A stretch of 64,000 nt of DNA from Streptomyces xanthophaeus (GTDB lineage: Bacteria; Actinomycetota; Actinomycetes; Streptomycetales; Streptomycetaceae). The notes beneath the pieces are model-generated. The model did not search any database. It had not been told where the DNA came from and saw only the letters and a list, made by a program, of their open reading frames with translations. The stretch spans positions 62,001-126,000 of the forward strand of contig NZ_JOFT01000019.1 of NCBI RefSeq assembly GCF_000725805.1. The letters run 5' to 3'. Made by a program: the position numbers and the translations under genes. The number at the start of each line of letters is the position of its first letter. Position 1 is the stretch's first letter. Positions 45,528 to 54,444 of the stretch are shown piece after piece.

Positions 45528-46802
45528 ATGAAGCTGAAAATCCACGCGGCTCCGCGCCGCACCCTTTCCGGCTGGCTGGCCTCGGCCGTCGCCGCAACGG
45601 TTGCCGGTGTCATGGTCGCCGGATTGCCGACGCAGGCACTGGCCATCGCGACCCCCGTGCCTCTGGGCACCACCGCCAGCTACTCCGTTCTGGCAGGTCA
45701 GGGAGTCACCAATACAGGCCCCACGGTGGTCGACCACGACCTCGGTACGCACCCGAACCCGTCCATCACAGGATTCCCGCCCGGCCGAGTGCTCGGTGCC
45801 GTGCACCCGGCGGATGCTCAGGCCCTCCAGGCCAAGAGCGATCTGATCGTGGCGTACAACAATGCGGCCGGCCAGGCCGAGGACTTCGACCTTCCGGCGG
45901 CGATCGGCTCGGGAACGTCCGGCCCGACGGAGCTGATTCCGGGCGTCTACACGCGAGACCCCGCCGGCAGTGTCGGCCTCACCGGCGACCTGGTCCTGAA
46001 CGCCGGGGGAAATCCCGCCGCGGTCTGGGTGTTCCAGATTCCCGCGGCCCTGACGACGGCAACCTCCAGCCGGATCCTTCTCACGAACGGCGCTTCGCCG
46101 TGCAACGTGTTCTGGCAGATCGGGAGTTCGGCGGAGCTCAACACCAACACCACGTTCGTCGGCACCATCATGGCTCTGACCTCGATCTTCCTTCGAACGG
46201 GGACGAACATCGAGGGCCGGGCGCTGGCGCGTAACGGTGAGGTGACCATGGACAACAACCGGATCTTCCTCGGCGGGTGCGCCACCGGTGGTACGACGAC
46301 CGGCACGACCGGCGGAACGCCGACCGCCGGCACGACCACCGGAGCAACCGCGGGAACGCCGACCGCCGGATCGACGACCGGTACGACCGTGGGTCTGATC
46401 GGTGGCGGCCTCCTGGGCGGACCGATCGTCGACCTCGTCTCCGGTGGCACCTCGGGGAACATCGCCGGGAACACCTCGGGGAACACCTCGGGCAACACGG
46501 CCGGCAACAGCACCGGCGGCAATACGACCGGCGGCAACACGACCGGCGGGACCATCACCGGAGGCAACGTCACCGGTGGGCACGGCGGTCAGCCCGGCGG
46601 CCCGGACCACGGCGGGCCGGACAACGGCGGCCCGGGCCACGGAGGCCTGGAGCACCACGGGCCGGATCACGGCGGCCCGGGCCACGGGCATGACGAGGGT
46701 CCCGGTAAGCCGGGCCATGACCACGACGGGAAGCCCGGCGGCCACTTCGGCTACGGCAACAAGCCCGCGGGCCACGAGGGTCACGAAGGCCGCGAGGGCT
46801 AG
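45528..46802 (+). CDS. secreted ice-binding-family (DUF3494) protein with His/Gly tail
   Basis: The 424-residue protein has a signal peptide (residues 1-39), a DUF3494 ice-binding domain (about 43-250; LGTTASYSVLAGQGVTNTGP, GVYTRDPAGSVGLTGDLVLN and SSAELNTNTTFVGTIMALTS are diagnostic), then low-complexity repeats: TGGT/TAGT and GNT(S/T)G units (251-345) and a GGPDHGGP-type His/Gly/Asp-rich tail (345-424). DUF3494 domains bind ice or act as adhesins; the tail could bind metal. The predicted terminator at 46834 suggests it is transcribed alone. Confidence 0.85.
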   Translation: MKLKIHAAPRRTLSGWLASAVAATVAGVMVAGLPTQALAIATPVPLGTTASYSVLAGQGVTNTGPTVVDHDLGTHPNPSITGFPPGRVLGAVHPADAQALQAKSDLIVAYNNAAGQAEDFDLPAAIGSGTSGPTELIPGVYTRDPAGSVGLTGDLVLNAGGNPAAVWVFQIPAALTTATSSRILLTNGASPCNVFWQIGSSAELNTNTTFVGTIMALTSIFLRTGTNIEGRALARNGEVTMDNNRIFLGGCATGGTTTGTTGGTPTAGTTTGATAGTPTAGSTTGTTVGLIGGGLLGGPIVDLVSGGTSGNIAGNTSGNTSGNTAGNSTGGNTTGGNTTGGTITGGNVTGGHGGQPGGPDHGGPDNGGPGHGGLEHHGPDHGGPGHGHDEGPGKPGHDHDGKPGGHFGYGNKPAGHEGHEGREG

Positions 46803-46833
46803 GCAGCAGGCCGTACGGAGCCCGTTCATCGGA

Positions 46834-46878
46834 TGACGGCGCGCGGCGGGATCCTCATCGAATCCGCCGCGTGCCGTC
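46834..46878 (+). terminator. hairpin after ice-binding gene
   Basis: TGACGGC...GCCGTCA arms extend inward to about 16 pairs with one mismatch and one bulge (46834-46851 with 46862-46878). Confidence 0.6.
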
Positions 46879-46914
46879 AGTGAGAGCCGCAGAAGCCTCA
46901 GGCGAACAGCAGAC

Positions 46915-47658
46915 ATGAGAAAGACCGGGTGGGCGGTGTCGAGCGGAATTGAACCTGCGGGCGTGAAGGAACTTCATCAGTCCGATTCCGGTCCAGTCTC
47001 CCAGCAGTGTGATGACGAACAGGCCGGACCGGATACGTCACTCACGGGCGGCGTTCGTACGCTGAAAGCGATGCTCCGCATCGCCGTGGCCCTGTGCCTG
47101 GTGACTGCTCTGGTCCATGTCGTCCTGGTGTTCCTTCATGTGGCGCCCTCCAACCCTGTGTCGAAGCGGTACAACTCACAGGTGAACGGATGGGTGTACC
47201 CGCTCTTCGAACAGAATTGGCGACTCTTCGCCCCGGACCCCGACTCCTTCAACCGGCAGATCCTGGCGAGAACCGCTCACGCTGACTCCAAAGGATCGGT
47301 TCGGGTAACCCCCTGGCTCGACCTGGCCGCCGTGGACCATTCCGCGGTCGACCACAACGTATTTCCGAGCCATACGTCCCAGAACCTTCTGCGCCGCGCC
47401 TGGACCTCCTATGTCGAGACGCACGGAGGAAGCGACACGGCACGCTCGGAACGGGCCGTGATGTTGCAGCAGTACCTGCGCAACATTGCCGCGGACCGTG
47501 TCACCGCCCGCAACGACGGCGGAACCTTCGAATTCATCCAGCTTCGGGTCGTCACACTGCCCGTCGCCGCGCCCGGCGCAGCAGCCGGGAACCGTCCGCC
47601 GGCACCCACCGAGGACCGGCTCCTGCCCTGGTGGAAGGTGACCCCTCATGGGAAATGA
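46915..47658 (+). CDS. DUF5819 family membrane protein (SdpA-like partner of HTTM protein)
   Basis: The 247-residue protein has one membrane helix (about 53-75) and a soluble outward domain with NGWVYPLFEQNWRLFAPDPD, the DUF5819 hallmark; the W-x-LFAP-x-P motif recalls the W-x-FF...P motif of SdpA. It overlaps the HTTM gene by 11 bases, so the two are translationally coupled. In Bacillus, SdpA and the HTTM-type SdpB together mature the SDP killing peptide. No obvious SdpC-like toxin is adjacent; function is inferred from this analogy. Confidence 0.75.
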   Translation: MRKTGWAVSSGIEPAGVKELHQSDSGPVSQQCDDEQAGPDTSLTGGVRTLKAMLRIAVALCLVTALVHVVLVFLHVAPSNPVSKRYNSQVNGWVYPLFEQNWRLFAPDPDSFNRQILARTAHADSKGSVRVTPWLDLAAVDHSAVDHNVFPSHTSQNLLRRAWTSYVETHGGSDTARSERAVMLQQYLRNIAADRVTARNDGGTFEFIQLRVVTLPVAAPGAAAGNRPPAPTEDRLLPWWKVTPHGK

Positions 47659-48868
47659 CCAGATCCCCCAGCTCCCCTCCACGGCAGCAACGCCGCACCG
47701 GTCCGCGGCCCAGGAGACTTCGATCGGCGCCCCGGTCCACCGATGGCTCCTCGACCGGATCGGTGCTCTGTGGGCGCTTCTCACCGACCGGCCGATCTCC
47801 CTGTACGCCGCGTCGGTCCTGCGCATCGGCTACGGGCTGCTCTATCTGGTCTTCCTGCTGCGCGAATTCCCGCACCGCGACGAAATCTGGGGCCCCGGCT
47901 CCCCCTGGACACCAGCACTGGCACAACAGCTTTTCGACCAGACGGGCTGGAACAGCATCCTGATCCTGTCCGACAGCCGTGCCTACTTCGAACTCTGCTA
48001 CGTGATGGCCCTCTTCACGTCCGCGCTGTTCATGCTGGGCTGGCGGACTCGGGCCATGTCCGTCCTCTTCGCCCTGGTGGTGGCCTCGTTCCATGCCAGA
48101 TCGATCTTCATGACGGACGGGGGCGACAACCTGATCCTGCTGATGGCTCTCTACCTCGTCCTCACGGCATGCGGTCGGCGCTGGTCCCTGGATGCACGCC
48201 GGGATCGGCTCAAGACAGCTCGCGCACGTGACGTGCCGGCTCCGGTGGGGAGCTTCTCCGCACAGCAACTCCGCGAGGCCCGTGCCACCTTGACCACCGT
48301 GGTGCACAACTGCGGCATGTTCGTCATCGCGGCACAGGTCTGCTTCCTCTACGGATCAGCCGGCCTTTACAAGATCCAGGGCCTCACCTGGGGCGGCGGC
48401 ACCGCTCTCCATTACGCGCTGAACCTCGAACTCTTCCAGCCCTGGCCCGCGTTCTCCCACCTCGTGGACGAGTTCCCGATGGTGATCGCGATCGCCGGCT
48501 ACGTGACGGTGCTCGTGCAGGTCGCCTTCCCGTTCGTGCTCTTCGGCAGGCTCAAATATCCGGTTCTGGCCGTGCTGCTGGGCATGCACATCGGCATCGC
48601 AGTGCTCCTGGGGCTTCCCCTCTTCTCCGGGGCGATGATCGTTGCGGATGCCGTGTTCCTTCCCGACCGCTTCTACGCCTTCCTGCCTCGTCTGTGGCGG
48701 CGCGCAGCACAGCGCACAGGGATGTGCCGGCCGGCACCCGGCCGGGCGGCGGGATCCGTATCCGCATCTCCGCAAGGCAAGCCAGGCGGACCGGGCTCCA
48801 CGCATCGGGCAATTCCTGCACAGAAGGACACCGCACAGGCCACCGGGTTCGCATCAGAGCAGAGCTGA
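47648..48868 (+). CDS. HTTM domain protein (SdpB-like, vitamin K carboxylase-type membrane fold)
   Basis: The 406-residue protein has about eight membrane helices and HTTM features: SLYAASVLRIGYGLLYLVFL at the start, FHARSIFMTDGGDNLILLMA in the middle and YGSAGLYKIQGLTWGGGTAL. HTTM proteins include SdpB and gamma-glutamyl carboxylase relatives. The C-terminal ~60 residues are hydrophilic and disordered. It is coupled to the DUF5819 gene. Likely acts with it in modifying or exporting a secreted peptide. Confidence 0.8.
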   Translation: MGNDQIPQLPSTAATPHRSAAQETSIGAPVHRWLLDRIGALWALLTDRPISLYAASVLRIGYGLLYLVFLLREFPHRDEIWGPGSPWTPALAQQLFDQTGWNSILILSDSRAYFELCYVMALFTSALFMLGWRTRAMSVLFALVVASFHARSIFMTDGGDNLILLMALYLVLTACGRRWSLDARRDRLKTARARDVPAPVGSFSAQQLREARATLTTVVHNCGMFVIAAQVCFLYGSAGLYKIQGLTWGGGTALHYALNLELFQPWPAFSHLVDEFPMVIAIAGYVTVLVQVAFPFVLFGRLKYPVLAVLLGMHIGIAVLLGLPLFSGAMIVADAVFLPDRFYAFLPRLWRRAAQRTGMCRPAPGRAAGSVSASPQGKPGGPGSTHRAIPAQKDTAQATGFASEQS

Positions 48869-48955
48869 GATGCCGTCTTGACGTCTTCCTCGGCGGGACG
48901 CGCCTTGCCCTCGGCCTCGTCGGCGCGGCCTGGGCATCCTCACGAGCGGCTGTGT

Positions 48956-48967
48956 TGAACGTGTTCA
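48956..48967. promoter_or_regulatory. TGAAC-GT-GTTCA palindrome, TetR-type operator look-alike
   Basis: A perfect 12-bp palindrome lies 107-118 bases upstream of the small membrane protein gene. No TetR gene is adjacent. Confidence 0.35.
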
Positions 48968-49073
48968 GAAAATCTGACAGCATGGTGTTCCGGGAGGGCC
49001 GGTCAGGCCGGGAGGACGTGAATCCGTCTGCCTTCGGCACGAGTTGGCCATGAGATCCGGAGGTCGGTACGAC

Positions 49074-49388
49074 ATGATCATCACCTTGCTCGTCTTCTTG
49101 TTCCTGGGCCTGATGGTGGCCGCCGTGCCAGGCCTGCTCGTCGGGTATGCCTTCGTCGCGGTGAGCGGCAGGATGTCGCTCACCGCGAGGCTCTCGTCGC
49201 TGGTGGCCCTGGCGACGAGCACGGCGGCGCTGTGGCTGGGCCTGGGGGAACCCGCCAGCGTCCTGCTGCTGCTGGCCATGGCGGTGACGTTCCTCGCGAC
49301 CCTCGCCTCGGGAGTCACGTTCCTCGGGCTCGAAGCCCGCAAGCGACACGCACCCCGCCACCCCGCCCCGGCGTGGCAGAGCTGGTAG
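49074..49388 (+). CDS. small three-helix membrane protein
   Basis: The 104-residue protein has three membrane helices (about 1-28, 38-55 and 58-82) and a basic tail. Start ATG 49074 sits 9 bases after GGAGGT. Not recognised. Its position just after the DUF5819-HTTM pair makes an immunity role thinkable, but an operator-like palindrome and 205-base gap suggest its own promoter. Confidence 0.55.
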   Translation: MIITLLVFLFLGLMVAAVPGLLVGYAFVAVSGRMSLTARLSSLVALATSTAALWLGLGEPASVLLLLAMAVTFLATLASGVTFLGLEARKRHAPRHPAPAWQSW

Positions 49389-49475
49389 CGGGCGGCCCCG
49401 CGGGGGCCGTCCTCCCGGCAACGTGTGGATTCACCCGCCCGTGGAGATGAGCAGGGCCCCTGTTATCGTGCGCCG

Positions 49476-49907
49476 ATGTCAACGATCAAGCAGTTCCAAG
49501 TGACCTTCGACTGCGCGGAACCTGCGCGCCTCGCCGCCTTCTGGTGCGAGGTGCTGGGGTACGTCGTACCGGCAGTCCCGGAGGGTTTTGCCACGTGGGA
49601 GGAGTACCACCACTCGCTGCCGCCTGAGGACGAGGTCTACTTCGCGTGCGCTGATCCCTCGGGTGTGGGCCCGCGCCTGCTCTTCCAGCGAGTTCCCGAA
49701 GGCAAGGTCGTCAAGAACCGGGTGCACCTTGATGTGCGGGTCTGCGCAGGGCTCGTGGGTGACGAGCGCCTGGCCACGCTCGAGGCCGAATGCGCACGGC
49801 TGATGGCACTCGGCGCGAAACACGTGCTGACGCAGCGCGCCGATGGCGTCAACGAGTCGTGCATCACGATGCAGGACATCGAGGGCAACGAGTTCTGCCT
49901 CGACTGA
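49476..49907 (+). CDS. VOC (glyoxalase-like) protein
   Basis: The 143-residue protein is a single glyoxalase-6-type VOC domain: QVTFDCAEPARLAAFWCEVL at the start, VHLDVRV in the middle and a DIEGNEFCLD end. Such proteins are usually dioxygenase- or drug-binding-like; metal ligands are not all obvious. An IS fragment begins directly after its stop. Confidence 0.8.
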   Translation: MSTIKQFQVTFDCAEPARLAAFWCEVLGYVVPAVPEGFATWEEYHHSLPPEDEVYFACADPSGVGPRLLFQRVPEGKVVKNRVHLDVRVCAGLVGDERLATLEAECARLMALGAKHVLTQRADGVNESCITMQDIEGNEFCLD

Positions 49908-49909
49908 TT

Positions 49910-50000
49910 CCCCTCCGGGTCCGCGAGGTTGTGCAGCCGGACGATGCCGAGCACGGCGTGTCCGACCCCGTCGCCCGTGAGCAGGCAACCGCGGTCGCTC
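49910..50000 (-). mobile_element. IS5-group transposase 3' fragment
   Basis: On the minus strand the frame reads LLTGDGVGHAVLGIVRLHNL then ADPEG, matching the C-terminus LKGDGVHHAMLGIARLHNLA of the same transposase group as the copy at 28597. Only this end is present. Confidence 0.65.
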
Positions 50001-50149
50001 GGGGTGCCTGCGACCAGTGCGTGGTCGTGTTCGTGGCCGTGGCTGTAGCTCAAGTGTTCCTCTGAGATGGGCGGGATGGGGGTTGGCCGCCGCGCTGGCC
50101 GGTGACACTGCCGACAGGCGAAGCGGGCCGAAGCGGGGGAGGGCCAGGT

Positions 50150-50776
50150 ATGGGGTGGGTGTTCCGGTGGATCGTAAGGGGCTCGGGCGAGACGCGGACT
50201 CTGGATGTGTATGACGTCGCGTTCCTGGCGGGCGGTGCCCGGCGGGTGGTGGACAGCGCGGTCATCGCACTGAACCGGCGCGGGCTGCTCGTGGTGCACG
50301 CCTCGCAGGTGCGCACTGTGGACGGGGAGCAACCCCTGCATGCGGTCGAGCGCGCTGTGGTCGCCTTCTGCGGGCATACCAAGAGCATCGACACTGTACG
50401 CGCTGGCCTGCAACGCTCGCCGGAGGTCGAAGAGATCGCCCGTGGGCTGGCCGTATGGGGCCTGGTGACGGGCGCGGACCGTCAGGTGACCCGTGCGGGC
50501 CGACGGCACCTCCAGCAGGCCGAGTGCGACCCGAACGTGCCGGCGTTCGTCTTCGTCGAAAGCACCCTGCTCCGGGAAGGGGCCGTGCGACGCCCGGTTG
50601 GGCGCGCGCAGGCAGCTCCAGTCCGTCACGGCCGGCCTCCGAGGCGCACGGGCAATCGCCTGTACGGAGACTCCGGCCCTGGCCCGGATACGGGCACACA
50701 CTCCGGCGGCGGTCACAGTTGCGGCGGAGGAGACGGAGGCGGGGGCGGAGGTGGGGGAGGAGGCGGGGGCGAGTGA
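50150..50776 (+). CDS. TIGR04222 family protein with glycine-rich tail
   Basis: The 208-residue protein has the TIGR04222 pattern: LDVYDVAFLAGGARRVVDSA, ALNRRGLLVV, LHAVERAVVAFCG and a C-terminal GGGHSCGGGDGGGGGGGG tail typical of the family. Usual family members start with a membrane helix, which is missing or reduced here. Function unknown. Confidence 0.75.
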   Translation: MGWVFRWIVRGSGETRTLDVYDVAFLAGGARRVVDSAVIALNRRGLLVVHASQVRTVDGEQPLHAVERAVVAFCGHTKSIDTVRAGLQRSPEVEEIARGLAVWGLVTGADRQVTRAGRRHLQQAECDPNVPAFVFVESTLLREGAVRRPVGRAQAAPVRHGRPPRRTGNRLYGDSGPGPDTGTHSGGGHSCGGGDGGGGGGGGGGGGE

Positions 50777-50921
50777 GGTACCAGAAGCACCAGAGGCCGC
50801 GGTGGGGCGGCCACGACGTCATGGCCCGCACCAGCGGCTACGATGCGCCCGACGGTCTGGGGGGCCTCTTCCACAAGGACCGTGCACCTGCACGAGGGGC
50901 TGCTGACATGAGGATGCTGCC

Positions 50922-51584
50922 ATGAGCACGGGAAGATGGCTGTGGGCCTGTCTGCAGCGCTACGTCCTGACCGTCGTTCCCGGCTGGGTGGCCGCGGCCC
51001 TGGTGCTGCCCGTCCTGGGCGACGATCCCTTCTGGGGGGCGTTCGGCGCGGGGCTGGTGGCGGGGCTGATCGCGGGGACCCTCCTGACGCTCGTGACCAT
51101 GTTCGTCCTCATCCTGCTGGCCGGCCGGCGGTTCGAGCCGCCGACCGGCGGTCCCTCGCGGATCCGGGGCGGCTGGCTGATCGTGCTGCCCCTGCTCCTG
51201 CTGCTGCCCGCGGGCCTGCTCGTGCCACTGCAGTACCTGATCGTGCTCGGCGCGCAGCTCGTGTACCTGGTGTGGGTGCTGCCCTGCCAGGACGCCCGTG
51301 ACACGGCGGACGCGCTGCGCTCGCTCGCCGACCCGGCCGTCCCCGCGGAGCAGCGGGCCCGGACGGCACGGGCGGTCGCGGGACTGCAGGGCAGGCCGGT
51401 CGTCGAAGCCCTGGTGCAGACCTCGGCCGACGCGGACCCGCAGGTCGCCGAAGCGGGTCTGGAGACCCTCTGCACCATCTGGCGGCGCGACGGGGTCGTC
51501 GGCGAGGACCTGCTGCTGAAGCTCGACCCGCAGGCCCAGGACCGCGTCCGGGCCCTCGGCGTCAAGGTGCGGAGCCCTTGGTGA
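50922..51584 (+). CDS. hypothetical membrane protein with HEAT-like C-terminus
   Basis: The 220-residue protein has four membrane helices in its first 135 residues and a helical soluble tail ([40 protein letters not shown]) resembling HEAT repeats. Not recognised. Followed by a perfect 17-bp terminator. Confidence 0.6.
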   Translation: MSTGRWLWACLQRYVLTVVPGWVAAALVLPVLGDDPFWGAFGAGLVAGLIAGTLLTLVTMFVLILLAGRRFEPPTGGPSRIRGGWLIVLPLLLLLPAGLLVPLQYLIVLGAQLVYLVWVLPCQDARDTADALRSLADPAVPAEQRARTARAVAGLQGRPVVEALVQTSADADPQVAEAGLETLCTIWRRDGVVGEDLLLKLDPQAQDRVRALGVKVRSPW

Positions 51585-51614
51585 GAACGGCGGCGACCGG
51601 CCGCGCATGACACG

Positions 51615-51652
51615 GGCCCGGCCCTCCCGAGACCACTCGGGAGGGCCGGGCC
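51615..51652 (+). terminator. strong hairpin terminator
   Basis: A perfect 17-bp stem (51615-51631 with 51636-51652), loop ACCA, followed by a TTGTCCTCTTCTC pyrimidine tract. Confidence 0.9.
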
Positions 51653-51778
51653 TTGTCCTCTTCTCGGTCGGCCGGCGAGCCTGCTCAAAGTCGCGACGTG
51701 CACACCGTTCCTCTGGTGACGGGGCGTGCTGGACGTGTAACGTCTGCGTCAGCTGTCGTGGTTCGGAAGTTACCCCTT

Positions 51779-51803
51779 GCCCACGCCGTAGGTGTGGGCG
51801 TTT
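51779..51803 (+). promoter_or_regulatory. hairpin plus U-tract in cold-shock gene leader
   Basis: GCCCACGCC/GGTGTGGGC, a 9-bp stem with one G-U pair and a GTA loop, is followed by GTTTT, 86 bases before the csp start. It looks like an intrinsic terminator or a leader attenuator/thermosensor. Confidence 0.5.
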
Positions 51804-51888
51804 TGCTGTGCTGTGCCGCAGGAACCAGGGCGATCACCTCCGCCTTCCGCATGGTGCGGGAGGCGTTCATCGACTGGAAGGCATGGAT

Positions 51889-52092
51889 ATGGCTACCGGA
51901 ACTGTGAAGTGGTTCAACGCGGAGAAGGGCTTCGGCTTCATCGCCCAGGACGGCGGCGGCCCGGACGTCTTCGCCCACTACTCGGCGATCAACGCCTCGG
52001 GCTTCCGCGAGCTCCAGGAGGGCCAGGTCGTCACGTTCGACGTGACCCAGGGCCAGAAGGGCCCCCAGGCCGAGAACATCACCCCGGCCTGA
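51889..52092 (+). CDS. cold-shock protein (CspA family)
   Basis: The 67-residue protein is a complete cold-shock domain with RNP1 (KGFGFI) and RNP2 (VFAHYS) motifs. It binds single-stranded RNA/DNA as a chaperone. ATG 51889 is favoured over ATG 51883 because family members begin [10 protein letters not shown]. The long leader carries a terminator-like hairpin. Confidence 0.95.
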   Translation: MATGTVKWFNAEKGFGFIAQDGGGPDVFAHYSAINASGFRELQEGQVVTFDVTQGQKGPQAENITPA

Positions 52093-52185
52093 CCCACCCC
52101 GCCTGACCCACCCCGTCGGCCCGCCCAGCTCATACCGACCGAGCAGCGGACGACGGCAGTGGCGGCGGGATTCTAGGCACATCGG

Positions 52186-52221
52186 ATCAGGGCCGCGCAG
52201 CAGACGCTGCGCGGCCCTGAT
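52186..52221 (+). terminator. terminator after csp gene
   Basis: A perfect 16-bp stem (52186-52201 with 52206-52221), loop AGAC. The following 500 bases (52222-52722) contain no supported gene; they are GC-rich, with a weak coding look on neither strand. Confidence 0.85.
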
Positions 52222-52722
52222 GCGCATCGAGGCCGTTCGCCGCGCCGCGGCCGCCAGTGGGGCACCGCGCGCGCCGGTCGAAAGCCTGACTCGGCAGAGT
52301 CCTCTGGCCCCCTCCACACGCCGTACAGGGCCGGCCGGGGGAGGCCGCCGAGTGCGTCCCCCGCTCCGGCGTCCTGGCGGGCGGGTCCGCCAACTGGTGT
52401 GCGTCGGGGCGCGGGGGTGTCGTATGGTGAGCCGGTTCCTGTGCCGCGGTGTCGGTGGCAGTGACAGGATTCCCTGTTCCTTCTGTGTCGATCTTGAGGT
52501 GACGTCCTATCAACCAGGCCGTGTAGTCGTCCGTGTTCCCCACGTGCTGTCTTGTCGCACGTGTCCGGGGCGGACGTCGCGCTGGTCTGAGTTGCGTCAC
52601 CCCTCCCCGCAGTTCTCTTTCCCGGGTGCAGCTCTGCCGTCTGCCCCGGGTTTCGTGTTCTCCGGCCCCGGCGCGGCTGTCGGCAGGGCTCCCCGATCTC
52701 TTTGGATCAGGAGTTTCCCGTC

Positions 52723-54207
52723 GTGTCTTCCTCCGCGCTCGACAACGAGCCGCAGCCCACCACCCAGAGCCCGAAGCACCCGGCACCTCACCACCCGAAA
52801 ACGGCTTTCGCGGCCCGGATCGCCCTCTTGGTGCTGCTGACCGCCGAGCTGATGGACATCCTCGACCAGTCGGTCGTGCTGACCGCCCTGCCCGCGATCC
52901 AGGAGTCGACCGCCGCCGGGCCGGCCGCACTGCAGTGGCTGACCACCGGCTATTCACTGCCCGTCGCCATCGGGCTGATCACCGGCGGGCGCCTCGGCGA
53001 CCTCTACGGCCGACGCAGCATCCTCCTCATCGGCACCGTCGTGTTCACGGGGGCCTCGCTGCTGTGCGGCCTCGCCGCCGGGCCGGGCGTGCTGATCGGC
53101 GCCCGCATGCTCCAGGGCGTGGGGGTGGCCCTGATGATCCCGCAGGTCCTGGCCACCCTCCATGTCACCTTCGAGGGGCAGAACCGCAGCAAGGCCTTCG
53201 GTCTGTACGGGGCGGTCCTCTCGCTCGCCAACGTCCTGGGTCCGGTGCTGGGCGGCCTGCTCACCGAGGCCGACCTGTTCGGGTTGTCATGGCGGCCGAT
53301 CTTCCTGGTCAACGTGCCTGTGGGGCTCGCCGTGCTCCACCTGGGACGCCGGTTCATCCCCGAGTCGACTGCCGGTGCCGGGAAGGCCGACCGGCCCGAC
53401 CTGACGGGCATGGCCTTGTCCGCACTGGCCATCGTCCTGATCGTCTACCCCCTCACCGAGGGACATCTTCAGCACTGGCCGCTGTGGTGCTTCGCCCTGC
53501 TCGCCGCAGGCCTCCTCACGCTGGTCGTCTTCCTGCGCCACCAGCAGCGCAAGCAGGACAACGCCCCGCTCGTGCCATTCGCCCTCTTCCAGGGGCGGCA
53601 GTTCGCTGGCGGCATGGCCGCGCAGCTGATGCACGGCCTGCTGTGCGGGCTGTTCTTCATGACCTGGACCCTCTACCTCCAGCACGGACTGGGCATGAGC
53701 CCCTTCCGCGCGGCGCTGGCCTTCGTGCTGCTCTCCCTGGGAGAGCTGTTCGGCGCGACGGTCGCGGCGAAGAGCGCCGGGCGCTTCGCCCGCCGGTTGC
53801 CCCAGACCGGATCCCTCGTCACGATCGCTGCGATGGCCGCCTACGGACTCCAGGCCCACCGAGGTCAGGGGGACCTGACCCTGCTGGCGATGACCGCTCC
53901 GGTGGTACTGATCGGCTTCGGCCTCGGCATGGTCGGCGGCCCGCTCGCCGACATGTCGCTCGCCAAGGTCCCGCACCAGGACGCCGGGTCCGCCTCGGGC
54001 CTGTTCAACACCGCCATGCACTTGGGCATCGCCCTCGGCACCGCGCTGACCGCCCTGGTGTTCTTCACCACCACCGGTGGCTCGCCCGGCGCCGGACTCA
54101 ACCGCGACGCGTTCATCAACGTGCTGTGGTGGGTAGGCAGCCTCCTCGCCCTGATGTGGGCCCTGATGTTCTGCCTGCCCAAGGAGGCCAACAGGCAGGC
54201 CGACTGA
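52723..54207 (+). CDS. MFS transporter, DHA2 (EmrB/QacA) type
   Basis: The 494-residue protein has ~14 membrane helices, motif D1-like LMDILDQSVVLTALPAIQES, motif A GRLGDLYGRRSILLIG and motif C GPVLGGLL. It would export a drug or metabolite. GTG 52723 has AGGAG 9 bases upstream. Closed by a 16-pair hairpin with one mismatch. Confidence 0.9.
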   Translation: MSSSALDNEPQPTTQSPKHPAPHHPKTAFAARIALLVLLTAELMDILDQSVVLTALPAIQESTAAGPAALQWLTTGYSLPVAIGLITGGRLGDLYGRRSILLIGTVVFTGASLLCGLAAGPGVLIGARMLQGVGVALMIPQVLATLHVTFEGQNRSKAFGLYGAVLSLANVLGPVLGGLLTEADLFGLSWRPIFLVNVPVGLAVLHLGRRFIPESTAGAGKADRPDLTGMALSALAIVLIVYPLTEGHLQHWPLWCFALLAAGLLTLVVFLRHQQRKQDNAPLVPFALFQGRQFAGGMAAQLMHGLLCGLFFMTWTLYLQHGLGMSPFRAALAFVLLSLGELFGATVAAKSAGRFARRLPQTGSLVTIAAMAAYGLQAHRGQGDLTLLAMTAPVVLIGFGLGMVGGPLADMSLAKVPHQDAGSASGLFNTAMHLGIALGTALTALVFFTTTGGSPGAGLNRDAFINVLWWVGSLLALMWALMFCLPKEANRQAD

Positions 54208-54220
54208 GCCCCCCCGGCCA

Positions 54221-54260
54221 CCGGGATACGCGCCAGCGGCGCTGCTGGCACGTATCCCGG
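54221..54260 (+). terminator. terminator after MFS gene
   Basis: Arms 54221-54237 and 54244-54260 pair at 16 of 17 positions with a 6-base loop. Confidence 0.8.
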
Positions 54261-54444
54261 GGCTGTCGCGTCCTCTGAGCAACTGCGGCCGAAGTGTTCT
54301 GCGTACTCAGCTGCCAGCCGGCTGGGATCTGCTGTGTCTTCACGGGGGATCTGAAGATCGCTTCCCCCGCACACATTGATCTCTTCCCGCGAAGGGATGG
54401 GCAGCCGAGGGCACGGTCGTCGAGGCGGTGTGGATGATGGTGCC

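Noticed and set aside
45359..45673. Minus-strand frame overlapping the start of the ice-binding gene
   Set aside because: Its first half is antisense to the signal peptide; only the tail (GHFLWGPWHTGLLADRPGSL) looks protein-like, with no start signal of its own.
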